This document shows, in pieces, positions 1-9,156 of a DNA stretch of 64,000 nucleotides. Below the pieces are notes generated by a model. The model saw only the letters and a program-made list of their open reading frames with translations, searched no databases and was not told where the DNA came from. The DNA comes from Gemmatimonadota bacterium (lineage in GTDB: Bacteria; Gemmatimonadota; Gemmatimonadetes; Gemmatimonadales; Gemmatimonadaceae), in the NCBI GenBank assembly GCA_025359135.1, contig JANYHJ010000074.1:32224-96223 (forward strand), read 5' to 3'. A program made the translations under genes and the position numbers. Numbering within the stretch: the first letter of the stretch is position 1; every line of letters starts with the position of its first letter.

Positions 1-1004
1 GCGGCCGCGCAGGCCAACGGGTGCCCGCTGTACGTGTAGCCGTGGAAGAAGTCGATGCCGCGCTTGGTCGCGTCCACCGTGGTCTCGTAGATGCCCCGTC
101 GCACGAAGACCGCACCCATCGGCACCGTCCCGTTGGTGATCCCCTTGGCCACGGTCATGAGGTCGGGCACGACACCGAAATAGTCGGCGGCGAACGGCGC
201 GCCGAGACGCCCGAAGCCCGTGATCACTTCGTCGAAGATGAGCAGGATGCCATGCGCGTCGCAGATCGCGCGCAGCCGCTCGAGATAGCCCTTGGGCGGC
301 ACGAGCACCCCGGTCGAACCTGCCACGGGCTCCACGATGACCGCGGCAATCGTGTTTGCGCCACGCGTCTTGATGATCTGCTCGAGCTCATCGGCGAGCG
401 TCATGCCCTCGGGCGGCTGTCCCTTGCTGAAGAAGTTGGCCGCGATGCCGTGCGTGTGCGGGAGGTGATCGACGCCGGGCAGGAGTTGCGCCGCGTACGG
501 TGCGCGATTGGCCTCGATGCCTCCCACCGAGATGCCGCCGAATCCCGTACCGTGGTAACCGCGCAAACGCCCGACGAAGCGTGTCCGTTGCGGCTCACCG
601 CGCGCCCGCCAGTACGCGATCGCGATCTTGAGGGCCGAATCGACGGCCTCCGACCCCGAGTTGGTGAAGAAGACGTGGTCGAGGTCGCCGGGGAGCATGG
701 CGCCAAGACGCGAGGCCAGCTGGAACGTGGACGGATGTCCCATCTGGAAGCTCGGCGCGAAGTCGAGCTCGGCGGCCGAGCGCGCGATGGCATCGCTGAT
801 CGGCTTGCGGCCGTGGCCCGCGTTGACGCACCAGAGGCCCGAACAGCCATCGAGCACGGAGTTGCCGTCGACGTCGGTGTAGTACATCCCCTCCGCGCGG
901 GCGAGCAACCGCGGCGCCTGCTTGAACGCGCGGTTGGCCGTGAACGGCATCCAGTACGCGTCGAGGTCCTGGGCGGTGAGCACGGGCAGGGTGGCGGTTG
1001 TCAT
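1..1004 (-). CDS. Class III (omega-amino acid--pyruvate type) aminotransferase, C-terminus cut by window edge
   Basis: PLP-dependent transaminase. The visible 334 residues start at ATG 1004 (MTTATLPVL) and run off the left edge. The N-terminal part 'YWMPFTANRAFK' and the glycine-rich 'GCSGLWCVNAGHGR' are typical of beta-alanine/omega-amino acid--pyruvate aminotransferases. PLP residues visible are the SGSEA phosphate-binding turn (116-120), D258 in 'IFDEV' for the pyridine nitrogen, and the Schiff-base lysine K287 in 'MTVAKGITNG'. Family members are about 440-450 residues, so roughly 110 residues are missing. It lies downstream of the EVE-domain gene on the same strand with 69 bp between. The exact amine substrate cannot be read from the sequence; a related class III enzyme is the main alternative. 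Confidence 0.88.
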   Translation of the reverse strand, partial: MTTATLPVLTAQDLDAYWMPFTANRAFKQAPRLLARAEGMYYTDVDGNSVLDGCSGLWCVNAGHGRKPISDAIARSAAELDFAPSFQMGHPSTFQLASRLGAMLPGDLDHVFFTNSGSEAVDSALKIAIAYWRARGEPQRTRFVGRLRGYHGTGFGGISVGGIEANRAPYAAQLLPGVDHLPHTHGIAANFFSKGQPPEGMTLADELEQIIKTRGANTIAAVIVEPVAGSTGVLVPPKGYLERLRAICDAHGILLIFDEVITGFGRLGAPFAADYFGVVPDLMTVAKGITNGTVPMGAVFVRRGIYETTVDATKRGIDFFHGYTYSGHPLACAA

Positions 1005-1073
1005 GATCGGAGGGGTTGGCGTGCCGTAGTCGTCCTGAGCGATGCGAATGCGTGCGCGTGTCGTCGTCCGCGC

Positions 1074-1775
1074 CTACTTCTTCCTGGACGGCGCCTTCTT
1101 CTTCACCACTTTTTTCACGGACGTCTTCTTCGGCGCCGCCTGCTTGACCGGCGACTTCCCGGGCGACGTCTTTGCCGGCGTCTTTGCCGGCGTCTTTGTC
1201 GGCGTCTTTGTCGGCGTCTTCGCAGCTACCGCGGGTGCTGGCTTGGCCGCCATCGCGAGCACGGTGGCCCACTCCCTTGGCGTCACCGGTACCACGGACA
1301 ATCGCCCCACGCGCAACAGGCTCATCTCCGCGAGCGCGGGCGTCGTCTTGATCTCCGCGAGCGTCACGCCCCGCGGCAGCGCCTCGACCGCCCGCAGGTC
1401 CACCATCCACCACGTCGGCGCGTCGGCCTTCGCGTCGGCGTCGTAGCCGTGGTGCCCCTCCTCGAACTGCGTGTGATCGGGATAGGCCAGCTTCACCACT
1501 TCCGCGATGCCGACGATCGCCTGCGGGTCCGTGCTCGAATGGTAGAAGAACACGAGGTCGCCGAGCTGCATGCCGTCGAGCATGAAGTTGCGCGCCGAGT
1601 AGTTGCGCACGCCGTCCCAGTGCGCCGTACGTTCGGGTCGCACCATCAGGTCGACGAAGGAGAAGACGTCCGGCTCCGACTTGACGAGCCAGTAGCGCCG
1701 TTCGCCGTCCTTGCGTGGTCCGAAGACGTGCGCCCACGAGCCGGACGCGTAGTCGGAAGTCGGTCGTGTCGTCAT
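1074..1775 (-). CDS. EVE-domain protein with a lysine-rich, histone-H1-like C-terminal tail
   Basis: 233 residues. Residues about 26-165 form an EVE domain (PUA/ASCH-like fold, thymocyte nuclear protein 1 family), recognisable from 'RYWLVKSEPDVFSF', 'WDGVRNYSARNFM' and 'GDLVFFYHS'. EVE domains are known readers of modified cytosines or RNA bases. From about residue 175 the protein becomes a low-complexity tail of Thr-Pro-(Thr/Ala)-Lys units followed by KKxxVKKVVKKKAPSRKK, resembling histone H1 and bacterial H1-like nucleoid proteins. The tail is encoded by a 12-bp tandem repeat. The gene starts 7 bp after asnS, so it is probably cotranscribed. Nucleic-acid binding through the tail is inferred. 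Confidence 0.85.
   Translation of the reverse strand: MTTRPTSDYASGSWAHVFGPRKDGERRYWLVKSEPDVFSFVDLMVRPERTAHWDGVRNYSARNFMLDGMQLGDLVFFYHSSTDPQAIVGIAEVVKLAYPDHTQFEEGHHGYDADAKADAPTWWMVDLRAVEALPRGVTLAEIKTTPALAEMSLLRVGRLSVVPVTPREWATVLAMAAKPAPAVAAKTPTKTPTKTPAKTPAKTSPGKSPVKQAAPKKTSVKKVVKKKAPSRKK
1168..1220. repeat. 12-bp tandem repeat coding for the EVE-protein tail
   Basis: Four consecutive copies of a 12-bp unit, gtctttg(c/t)cggc on the plus strand, begin at 1168, 1180, 1192 and 1204, with a decayed fifth copy after 1216. Read on the minus strand each unit encodes four residues, A/T-K-T-P. Copy number may vary between strains by slippage without breaking the frame, because the unit is a multiple of three. 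Confidence 0.85.
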
Positions 1776-1782
1776 CGGGCTC

Positions 1783-3084
1783 CTACGGACGAAGGCGGTG
1801 CATCATGCGCGGAAACGCGATGACCTCGCGGATATGCGGCGTGCCGCAGATCCACGCGATCGTGCGTTCGAGTCCGAGCCCGAAGCCCGCGTGGGGAAAG
1901 GTGCCGTACTTTCGCAGGTCGAGATACCAGCCGTACGCATCTTCCGGCAGACCTTCCTCGCGGATGCGGTGCAGCAGCTTGTCGTAGTCATCCTCGCGCT
2001 GCGATCCGCCGATCATCTCGCCGTAGCCCTCGGGCGCGAGCAGGTCGTCGCAGAGCACGGTGCGCGGATCGGCCGGGTTCTCCTTCATGTAGAAGGCCTT
2101 GGCCTCCTTGGGGTAGTTCATCACGAACACCGGCTTGTCGTAGTCGGCGACGATCAGCGCCTCGTCCTCGGCGCCGAGGTCGTCGCCCCACTTGGCCGAG
2201 CTCCCCTTCTTCTGCACGAGCGCGATGGCGTCGGTGTAGTCGAGGCGCACGAATGGCGGCACGACCAGGCGCAGCTTGCTCACGTCGCGCTCGAGCTCGG
2301 TCAGCTCGGGCATGCGGCGCTCCAGCACCCGCTCGACGATGAAGGACACCATGTCCTCCTGCAGGCGCATGTTGTCGTTGCTGTCGTTGAACGCGACTTC
2401 CGGCTCGATCATCCAGAACTCGGTGAGGTGGCGGCGCGTCTTGCTCTTCTCGGCGCGGAACGTGGGGCCGAACGTGTAGATCTTGCCGAACGCGGCGGCC
2501 GCGGCCTCGCCGTAGAGCTGGCCCGTCTGCGCGAGGTAGGCGTTGCCCTCCTCGAAGTACTCGGTGCTGAACAGTCCGCTGCGTTCGCCGATCGCGGCCG
2601 TGAGGAGCGGCGTGTCGACGCGCAGGAAGCCACGCTCGTAGAAGAAGTCGTGGATCGCCTGCTCGACTTCATGACGGATCTTGGCGATTGCCACCTGGCG
2701 CGGCGTGCGCAACCAGAGGTGACGGTTGTCGAGCAGGTGGTCGATCCCGTGTTCCTTGGGCTGGATCGGGTAGTCGAGCGGTGACGGCCCGATGATCGCG
2801 AGTTCGCTCACGCCCAGCTCGTGTCCACCAGGCGAACGCGGCTCGGCCTTCACTTCGCCGGTGAGGGCGATGCACGCTTCCTGCGTCAGTTCACCGAAGC
2901 GCGCCCACGCCTCCGGGCTGACTGCATTCTTGACCACCACGCCCTGCATCAAGCCGGTGCCATCGCGCAGCACGATGAACGCGATCTTGCCCGAGGAGCG
3001 GAGGTGCGTGACCCACCCGCGCACGGTCACCGTCTGACCAACGTGCTGCGGGAGTTCGGCGATGCGGGCGAAGGGCGTCGTCAT
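1783..3084 (-). CDS. asnS: Asparagine--tRNA ligase
   Basis: 433 residues, the normal length for bacterial AsnRS. It charges tRNA-Asn with asparagine in the cytosol. An N-terminal OB-fold anticodon-binding domain (about 15-100, 'VTVRGWVTHLRSSGKIAFIVLRDG') is followed by the class II catalytic core. Motif 2 is visible as 'FRAEKSKTRRHLTEFWMIEPE' near residues 211-231, and motif 3 as 'GFGLGLERTIAWICG' close to the C-terminus. The sequence after motif 2 fits AsnRS better than AspRS, which carries a large GAD insertion absent here. It heads the leftward run with the EVE gene and lies divergent from the CDI-immunity-like gene. Confidence 0.96.
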   Translation of the reverse strand: MTTPFARIAELPQHVGQTVTVRGWVTHLRSSGKIAFIVLRDGTGLMQGVVVKNAVSPEAWARFGELTQEACIALTGEVKAEPRSPGGHELGVSELAIIGPSPLDYPIQPKEHGIDHLLDNRHLWLRTPRQVAIAKIRHEVEQAIHDFFYERGFLRVDTPLLTAAIGERSGLFSTEYFEEGNAYLAQTGQLYGEAAAAAFGKIYTFGPTFRAEKSKTRRHLTEFWMIEPEVAFNDSNDNMRLQEDMVSFIVERVLERRMPELTELERDVSKLRLVVPPFVRLDYTDAIALVQKKGSSAKWGDDLGAEDEALIVADYDKPVFVMNYPKEAKAFYMKENPADPRTVLCDDLLAPEGYGEMIGGSQREDDYDKLLHRIREEGLPEDAYGWYLDLRKYGTFPHAGFGLGLERTIAWICGTPHIREVIAFPRMMHRLRP

Positions 3085-3157
3085 GGAAGCAGGCGAAAGG
3101 AGCGAGTGGCCGGGAAAGATAATGGCGCGAGACCACCCCCCGCCTCACCTTTCGTGC

Positions 3158-3589
3158 ATGGTGGACACCGACCCACCCCTCCCCGGCTCGCTGGCCGCGT
3201 TGGAGGGGCTCGACGTTCCGAAGGGTGCCTACGGCGGGCCACGCGTGGCGCGCCTCTCGCGGGCGCTGCGCGTGCCGCTCGACGCGCTCTCGCATGGCGA
3301 GGTGCGCTTCCTCCTGAGCGAAGGGCGCGCCTTGGGTCGCGTCATCCCGCTGGCGCTCCAGCGACTCGCCGCCGATCCGCTGCTCGCGGCCGACGGCCGG
3401 CCCGGCGACCTGCTGCTGACGCTGCTCGCCGCCGCCGAAAGCGGATGGGACGCCGCACCCGCGTGGCGCGACCCGCTGGCGCGCGCACTCGAAGCGGGGC
3501 TCGAGCACCTCGCGACCGCCTCGAGCGACGTGCAGCACGCGTTGCGCGATGAACTCGAGACCGCGCGCGACCACTTTCTCGCTGCCTGA
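3158..3589 (+). CDS. Contact-dependent growth inhibition immunity-like protein (CdiI_2 family), orphan
   Basis: 143 residues from ATG 3158; an upstream GTG gives a longer frame without family similarity. The pattern 'SLAALEGLD...RLSRALRVPLDALSHGEVRFLLSEGRALGRVIPLALQRLAADPLL...GDLLLTLL' follows the layout of small proteins annotated as CDI-system immunity: a leading 'SLeqLEG', a central 'vedlRimIgQ' helix, then 'lvPlALerLe.dPL..gd.ypGDLL'. No CdiA/CdiB or other toxin gene is visible beside it, so this would be an orphan immunity gene or a family member with another role. It ends 6 bp before the esterase gene. The family call rests on remembered pattern similarity. Confidence 0.55.
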   Translation: MVDTDPPLPGSLAALEGLDVPKGAYGGPRVARLSRALRVPLDALSHGEVRFLLSEGRALGRVIPLALQRLAADPLLAADGRPGDLLLTLLAAAESGWDAAPAWRDPLARALEAGLEHLATASSDVQHALRDELETARDHFLAA

Positions 3590-3610
3590 TTCCCCGTGCC
3601 CGTGACGCGC

Positions 3611-5236
3611 ATGCTTCGCCCCGCCCTCGCGCTCGCCACCCTGTTCGTCGTCTCCGCTCCGCCGTTGCGCGCGCAGTCGCCAGCGCCACTGCGCGTCGCC
3701 ACGTCGCAGGGCCCGGTCGACGGACGAGACTCCGCCGGCGTGACGCACTGGCTCGGACTCCCGTTCGCAGCGCCGCCCGTGGGCGCGTTGCGCTGGCGTC
3801 CGCCCCTGGCACCCGCCACCTGGAGTTCGCCGCGCGACGGGTCCACGTTCGGTCCGATGTGCATGCAGACCGACCGCCTCACAAAGCTCTTCGGCGGCCC
3901 CATGGACCCCGTGAGCGAAGATTGCCTGACGCTCAACGTCTGGTCGACGTCGACCGGCGGCGCGAAGAAGCCGGTGATGGTCTGGATCCATGGCGGCGGC
4001 TTCACCCACGGCAGCGGTCGCAGCTCGATCTATGACGGCACGCGACTCGCACAGCTCGGCGTCGTCGTCGTCACCATCAACTACCGGCTCGGCGTCTTCG
4101 GCTACCTGGCGCATCCCGCGCTCTCGGCGGAGTCGGGGGCCAAGGGATCGGGCGCATACGGCTTTCTCGACCAGGTGGCCGCGCTCCGCTGGGTGAAGCG
4201 AGAGATCGCGGCCTTCGGCGGCGATCCCGACAACGTCACCATCTTCGGCGAGTCGGCGGGCGCGTTCTCGGTGGGCTTCCACCTCGTCTCGCCGATGTCG
4301 CGCGGCCTCTTCCACCGCGCCATCATGGAAAGCGGCAGCACCTACCGCTTCACCCTGCCGCTCAATGGGCCGGATTCCGCGCGCACGGGCGAGCGCGCGG
4401 GCCTCGCGATCGCCGCCAAGGCTGGCGTCACGGGCCGCGGCGCCGACGCGCTCAGCGCATTGCGCGCCCTGAGCGCCGATTCACTGCTTGCGCGCGTCGC
4501 CAACGAGGGGATCGAGGCCTATCCCGAAGTCGTCGACGGCGAGTTTCTCGTCGAACCACCGACACGTTCGCTGCTCGAGGGGCGCGTGGCGCGCGTGCCG
4601 GTCATCATCGGCTCCAACGCCGACGAGAGCACGGTGCTCGTGCGCGACCTCAAGTTGCGCACGGCGCCGCAACTCGATTCGGCCGTGCGCGCCTCGTATC
4701 CCGCCCCCTTCGCCGAGCGCGCGCTCGCGGCCTATCCGCCACCCGAGGGCGTGACCGGGCCGGTCAAGGCGTACCGGTTGCTCTGGACCGACGACGTCTT
4801 CACCGCGACCGCCCGCGAGACCGCGCGCGCCCTCACGCGCGCCGGCGTCCCCGTCTATCGCTACTTCTACACGCGCGTGGCTGGCGGCATGGCGGGTCTC
4901 GCGCTTGGCGCCTTCCATGCGTCCGAGATCCCCTTCGTGTTCGGCGTGCGCGGCGGTACCTCCCCGCTCTGGGGCGTGACGCCGTACGACACCACGCTCG
5001 CGGTGGCGATGTCGGGCGCGTGGGCGCGTTTCGCTGCGCAGGGTGACCCCAACGCTCCGCAGCTCGCGGCGTGGCCGCGCTTCACCATCGCGGGCGACGA
5101 GACGATGGAGTTCGGCGCGCACGTCGGCGCGATGATCGGCCCACGCCCGTCGCAACTCGACCTCATCGGCGAGATCCTCGCCTTCCGCGCCCGCACCGCC
5201 GAGCGCGCCACCATTCGCACGGGAAGCAATCAATGA
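3611..5236 (+). CDS. Secreted type-B carboxylesterase (para-nitrobenzyl esterase family)
   Basis: Alpha/beta-hydrolase of the cholinesterase/pnbA class, 541 residues from ATG 3611; a GTG at 3596 would add five. The N-terminus (LRPALALATLFVVSAPPLRAQ) is a signal peptide, implying periplasmic or secreted location. Family hallmarks are 'SEDCLTLNVW', the oxyanion-hole 'HGGGF', and the nucleophile elbow 'FGESAG' with the catalytic serine at codon 215 (220 from GTG). A Glu in 'SNADES' and a His in 'LGAFHASEIPFVF' fit the remaining triad. It hydrolyses carboxyl esters; the natural substrate is unknown. Its stop overlaps the next start by ATGA, so the pair is translationally coupled. Confidence 0.92.
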   Translation: MLRPALALATLFVVSAPPLRAQSPAPLRVATSQGPVDGRDSAGVTHWLGLPFAAPPVGALRWRPPLAPATWSSPRDGSTFGPMCMQTDRLTKLFGGPMDPVSEDCLTLNVWSTSTGGAKKPVMVWIHGGGFTHGSGRSSIYDGTRLAQLGVVVVTINYRLGVFGYLAHPALSAESGAKGSGAYGFLDQVAALRWVKREIAAFGGDPDNVTIFGESAGAFSVGFHLVSPMSRGLFHRAIMESGSTYRFTLPLNGPDSARTGERAGLAIAAKAGVTGRGADALSALRALSADSLLARVANEGIEAYPEVVDGEFLVEPPTRSLLEGRVARVPVIIGSNADESTVLVRDLKLRTAPQLDSAVRASYPAPFAERALAAYPPPEGVTGPVKAYRLLWTDDVFTATARETARALTRAGVPVYRYFYTRVAGGMAGLALGAFHASEIPFVFGVRGGTSPLWGVTPYDTTLAVAMSGAWARFAAQGDPNAPQLAAWPRFTIAGDETMEFGAHVGAMIGPRPSQLDLIGEILAFRARTAERATIRTGSNQ

Positions 5237-6267
5237 TCGCCATGCGCGCGCTCGTCGCCGTCACCGTCCTCGCAGCCCTGCCCCTGGGCGCACAGCGCAC
5301 CGGCGACCGTCTCATCGTTCTCAACAAGGCCGAGGCGACCGCATCGATCATCACGCTCTCCGACGGCAAGGTGGTCGCGACACTGCCCGTTGGCGAAGGG
5401 CCGCATGAGGTCGCGGTTCGCGGCGACGGCAGGGTCGCCGTCGCGTGCAACTACGGCACCGGGACCGCGCCTGGACGCTCGCTCACGGTGCTCGACCTCG
5501 TGACCATGGCCGTCGTGCGCACCATCGACCTGGGCAGCTACCGCCGGCCACACGGCATCGCCTGGATGCCCGACGGCAAGCATGTCGTCGTGACGGTCGA
5601 AGCCAATCAGGCGGTGCTCGTCGTCGACATCGAAGGTGGCTCGGTGGTGCAGTCGATCGGCACCGAACAGCAGGGCACGCACCTGCTCGTCATGTCGAAG
5701 GACGGCACGCGCGCCTACACGTCGAACATCGGCTCGGGTTCGGTGACGATGATCGACCTCGTGGCGCGCACGAAGCTCAAGACGACGACGTTCGGCAAGT
5801 TCCCCGAGGCCATCGACCTCTCGCCCGACGGCAAGTGGCTCTGGAGCGCCGATCGCACGCTCGAGCGCGTCACGATGCTCGATGCCGCCACGCTCGACAC
5901 CGTGCGGTCGCTGCCCACCGGCAAGTTCCCCAACCGGCTCAAGTTCACCCCCGACGGCAAGACAGTCGTGCTCTCGAATGCGCAGAGCGGCACGCTCGCG
6001 TTCTATGACGTCGCGAAGGGCCGGCCCGACGGCGAGATCACCTTCGCCGTCGATTCCTCGCTGCTGCGTCCGCAGATGCTCGGATCGCAGATGGGCAGCT
6101 CGGCCACGCCGCTCGGCATCCTCATGGACCCGTCGGGCAAGCGCGCGTTCGTCGCGCTCGCGGCGATGGACCGCATCGCGGAAGTGGATCTCGCCAAGCG
6201 CGTCGTCGTGCGGCTGCTCGCGGCCGGGCGTGAGCCGGACGGCATGGCGCTCATCCGCGGCCGCTAG
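5233..6267 (+). CDS. YncE-like secreted beta-propeller protein
   Basis: 344 residues from ATG 5233, which overlaps the esterase stop in the sequence ATGA; this decides the start over earlier in-frame codons. A short signal peptide (MIAMRALVAVTVLAALPLGAQ) is followed by about seven blades with the recurrent pattern 'xxPDGKxVxVT...VxVVDxxxGxVVxxI', typical of cytochrome-D1/YVTN (YncE) propellers. Such proteins serve as extracytoplasmic binding scaffolds and no catalytic motif is visible. Coupling to the esterase suggests the two act together outside the cytoplasm; that link is inferred. Confidence 0.85.
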   Translation: MIAMRALVAVTVLAALPLGAQRTGDRLIVLNKAEATASIITLSDGKVVATLPVGEGPHEVAVRGDGRVAVACNYGTGTAPGRSLTVLDLVTMAVVRTIDLGSYRRPHGIAWMPDGKHVVVTVEANQAVLVVDIEGGSVVQSIGTEQQGTHLLVMSKDGTRAYTSNIGSGSVTMIDLVARTKLKTTTFGKFPEAIDLSPDGKWLWSADRTLERVTMLDAATLDTVRSLPTGKFPNRLKFTPDGKTVVLSNAQSGTLAFYDVAKGRPDGEITFAVDSSLLRPQMLGSQMGSSATPLGILMDPSGKRAFVALAAMDRIAEVDLAKRVVVRLLAAGREPDGMALIRGR

Positions 6268-6318
6268 CGCGGACGTTAGCGCGGCCGGTAACGCGGGAGC
6301 GTCGAGGGCTCGGCGCGC

Positions 6319-9156
6319 TCAGTTCGCGTCGAGCACCTCGCGCACCTTGCGCGCGAGGACATCGGGCGGGAACGGCTTCTGCAGAAACGCCACGCCATCC
6401 TCGAGGACGCCGCGCTTGATCATCTCGTCGTCGGTGTAGCCCGAGAGGAAGAGCACGCGCGTCTCGGGACGGATCGCGAGCAGCCGGTCGCGGAGCTGCG
6501 GCCCGCTCATGCGCGGCATCACGACGTCGGTGACGAGGATCGGCAGGGGTCCCTGGTGGGCCGCCGCGATCGCGAGCGCCTCCTCGCCGGAGGCCGCCAC
6601 GAGACACGAGTAGCCGAAGCGCGAGAGCGCGAGGCGGATCAGGTCGCGCACGCCGCGATCATCCTCGGCGATGAGCACCGTCTCCTTGCCCGCGCCGGGA
6701 CGCGAGGGCACGGCCGCGACTTCGACGCGCGTCGCCTCGCGCTCCTCACGCGGCAGGTAGACGCGGAACGCGGTGCCCTCGCCGGGACGGCTCGCCACGT
6801 GGACGTGCCCACCACTCTGCGTCACGATGCCGTAGACGGTGGAGAGGCCGAGTCCGGAGCCGCGGCCCGGCGCTTTCGTCGTGAAGAACGGTTCGTAGAT
6901 GCGCGAGAGGACGGAGTCGTCCATCCCCACGCCGGTGTCGGTGACCGCGAGCAGCACCCACTCGCCGTCCGGCACCGCCGCGTCAGCCGCGGGGGTGGAG
7001 CTCGAGGCCGTCACGTGCGACGTCGTGATCGTGAGCGTGCCACCGAACGGCATCGCGTCGCGCGCATTGACGGCGAGGTTCATCACCACCTGCTCGAGCT
7101 GCGACGGATCGCCGCGCACCTGCCATGCCGGGTCGTCATGCGACGTCTCGAGGTGCACGTCCTCGCCGATGAGGCGCACGAGCAGCTTCTCGCACGTCGC
7201 CACGACCTCGCGCAGCACGAGCGAGCGCGGCTGCAGCACCTGCTGGCGCGAAAACACGAGCAGCCGCTTGGTCAGGTCGCCGGCGCGGCGCGTGGCCGCG
7301 ATGATCTCCATCAGGCCATTCGCGACGGCGCCATCGGCCGGCACGTCCTCGAGGGTGACCGTGGCGAAGCCGAGGATCGCGGTCAGCACGTTGTTGAAGT
7401 CGTGCGCAACGCCGCCGGCGAGCCGGCCCACCGCTTCCATCTTCTGCGCATGCCGCAGCTGCGTCTCGAGGCGCACACGGTCCGAGACCACGAGCGCGAC
7501 ACAGACCTCGCCCTCGATCGCGTCGTCGGGTCCGCGCAGCGGTCCCACCGCGATCTCGAAGTGCTGGCCGCGGAAGTTGACCGTGCCCGTGATGCGCTCG
7601 CCGCGATCCAGCACGGCCCGCGTGACCTCGTCGGCGTCGAAGACGCGCCCGTCGTCGCGGGCCATGCGCACGTCGCGGAAGAAGTCGGTGGCCGACGTCC
7701 CGACCAACTCGCCGGCCGCGATGCCGGTGGCCTCGAGCCCGCGTCCTTCCACGCGCGTGAAGACCCCCGCACGATCCATCGACCAGACGACGAGCGGCGC
7801 TGCGTCGAGGATCGCGCGGAAGATTCCCTGCGTGCGGCGCAGTTCGTCCTGCGCCTCCACGCTGCGCGACACGTCGCGCAGGATCGTCAGCGAGTGCGTG
7901 ACGAGTCCCGCCGCATCGCGGATCGGCAGCACCTCGTGATCCGCAGTCAGCGTCCGCCCGTCGCGCGTGCGCAGCATCGTGCGTGTGTGTACCGGCTCAC
8001 CCTCGCGGACGTGCCGGCGGCGCTCGGTCGCGGCCTCCACGTCGGTGACCAGCTCCGACAACTTGATGGCGCCCATCGCGAGCACTTCGCTGCGCGTCCA
8101 GCCGAGCGTACGTTCGAACGCCGCGTTCACGAAGACGAGCTGTCCGGGCTCGTCGCTCCTGCCGTCGTGTCGCGCGATCAGCACCATGTCGTTGAGGTGC
8201 GCCATCGCTTGCTGCGCCAGTTCCAGCTCCTCGGCGGCGCGCCGGCTCGATGCGGCAATGCCGGCCAGCCGCGCCGCCGCCTCGAGGAGCGGCAGCTCGG
8301 ACGCCGACGGCCCGCGCGCTGTGCGCTCGTAGAGCGCGAGCGCGCCGAGCACGGTGCCGTCGGGCCCGAAAAACGGCTCCGACCAGCAGGCGCGAAGGCC
8401 GTGCTCGAGCGCGAGAGCGCGATACTCCGCCCAGAGCGGATCATTCGCGATGTCGGTGACGAGCACGCGCTCGCGACGCCAGAGCGCCGTTCCGCTCGAC
8501 CCGCTCGTGGGTCCGATGGGCACTCCGTCGATCGCGACGTTGTATGCGCTCGGCGCGCTCGGCGCCGCCGCCACCCGCATGTGCGTACCGGATGCATCCA
8601 GCATCAGCACGGTGCAGATCGATCCCGGCGCTTCCCGCTCCACGAACCGCACCACGGCGTCCAGCACGGCGTGCAACGGCTGACCGCTCGCGATCGCGTC
8701 GAGCACCGTGCGCTGTCCGCGATCGATGACCTCGGCGGTCTTGCGGCGCGAGATGTCGCGGCCGACGCCGAGGATGAGCCCCAACGACGGGTCGGCGCGT
8801 CCGGACCAGGCCAGCCACACCCAGCCGCCATCGCGGTGTGCCCAGCGGCACTCGAGCGACACCGGCGTTTCGGCATCGTCGCGCGTTCGCCAGCGCTTGC
8901 GCATCTCGTCCATGTCGTCCGGGTGCACGAGGTCGCGCACCTGTCGGCCGCGCGCTTCGGTGTCGCTCCAGCCCAGCACGGCGGTGAACGCCGGATTGGT
9001 GCGCAGGATTTTTCCGTCGAGCGTGCACGCCAGCATCGCCTCGGATGTCAGCGCGAAGAGGCGTTCAAAGAGCTGCGAGTCGACCTGGTCCGGGAGATCG
9101 GCGCCGTTCACGCTGGCCATGCGCGGAAAGCTAAGGCGCCCCCCGTCGCCCGCCAT
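6319..9156 (-). CDS. Hybrid sensor histidine kinase (PAS-GAF-PAS-PAS-HisKA-HATPase-REC)
   Basis: About 945 residues with no transmembrane segment, so probably a cytosolic sensor. Domains in order: PAS (about 20-145, with a 'GRDISRRK' exit), GAF (about 150-305), PAS (about 310-435, 'LRDVSRSVE'), PAS (about 440-565), HisKA with H-box 'GGVAHDFNN' (His about 587), HATPase_c with N-box '[10 protein letters not shown]', G1 'DTGVGMD' and G2 'GRGSGLGLS', and a C-terminal receiver with phospho-acceptor Asp about 880 in '[11 protein letters not shown]' and Lys in 'LQKPF'. ATG 9156 overlaps the recG stop (TGATG); a GTG at 9159 and an ATG at 9120 are alternatives. Signal and output partner are unknown. 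Confidence 0.92.
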   Translation of the reverse strand: MAGDGGRLSFPRMASVNGADLPDQVDSQLFERLFALTSEAMLACTLDGKILRTNPAFTAVLGWSDTEARGRQVRDLVHPDDMDEMRKRWRTRDDAETPVSLECRWAHRDGGWVWLAWSGRADPSLGLILGVGRDISRRKTAEVIDRGQRTVLDAIASGQPLHAVLDAVVRFVEREAPGSICTVLMLDASGTHMRVAAAPSAPSAYNVAIDGVPIGPTSGSSGTALWRRERVLVTDIANDPLWAEYRALALEHGLRACWSEPFFGPDGTVLGALALYERTARGPSASELPLLEAAARLAGIAASSRRAAEELELAQQAMAHLNDMVLIARHDGRSDEPGQLVFVNAAFERTLGWTRSEVLAMGAIKLSELVTDVEAATERRRHVREGEPVHTRTMLRTRDGRTLTADHEVLPIRDAAGLVTHSLTILRDVSRSVEAQDELRRTQGIFRAILDAAPLVVWSMDRAGVFTRVEGRGLEATGIAAGELVGTSATDFFRDVRMARDDGRVFDADEVTRAVLDRGERITGTVNFRGQHFEIAVGPLRGPDDAIEGEVCVALVVSDRVRLETQLRHAQKMEAVGRLAGGVAHDFNNVLTAILGFATVTLEDVPADGAVANGLMEIIAATRRAGDLTKRLLVFSRQQVLQPRSLVLREVVATCEKLLVRLIGEDVHLETSHDDPAWQVRGDPSQLEQVVMNLAVNARDAMPFGGTLTITTSHVTASSSTPAADAAVPDGEWVLLAVTDTGVGMDDSVLSRIYEPFFTTKAPGRGSGLGLSTVYGIVTQSGGHVHVASRPGEGTAFRVYLPREEREATRVEVAAVPSRPGAGKETVLIAEDDRGVRDLIRLALSRFGYSCLVAASGEEALAIAAAHQGPLPILVTDVVMPRMSGPQLRDRLLAIRPETRVLFLSGYTDDEMIKRGVLEDGVAFLQKPFPPDVLARKVREVLDAN

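Noticed and set aside
1168..1220. Possible short CRISPR-like repeat array
   Set aside because: The 12-bp units are directly adjacent with no spacers and lie in frame within a coding tail.
6268..6318. Terminator between the propeller and kinase genes
   Set aside because: The 50-bp convergent gap has repeated gcgg/ccgc words but no clean hairpin.
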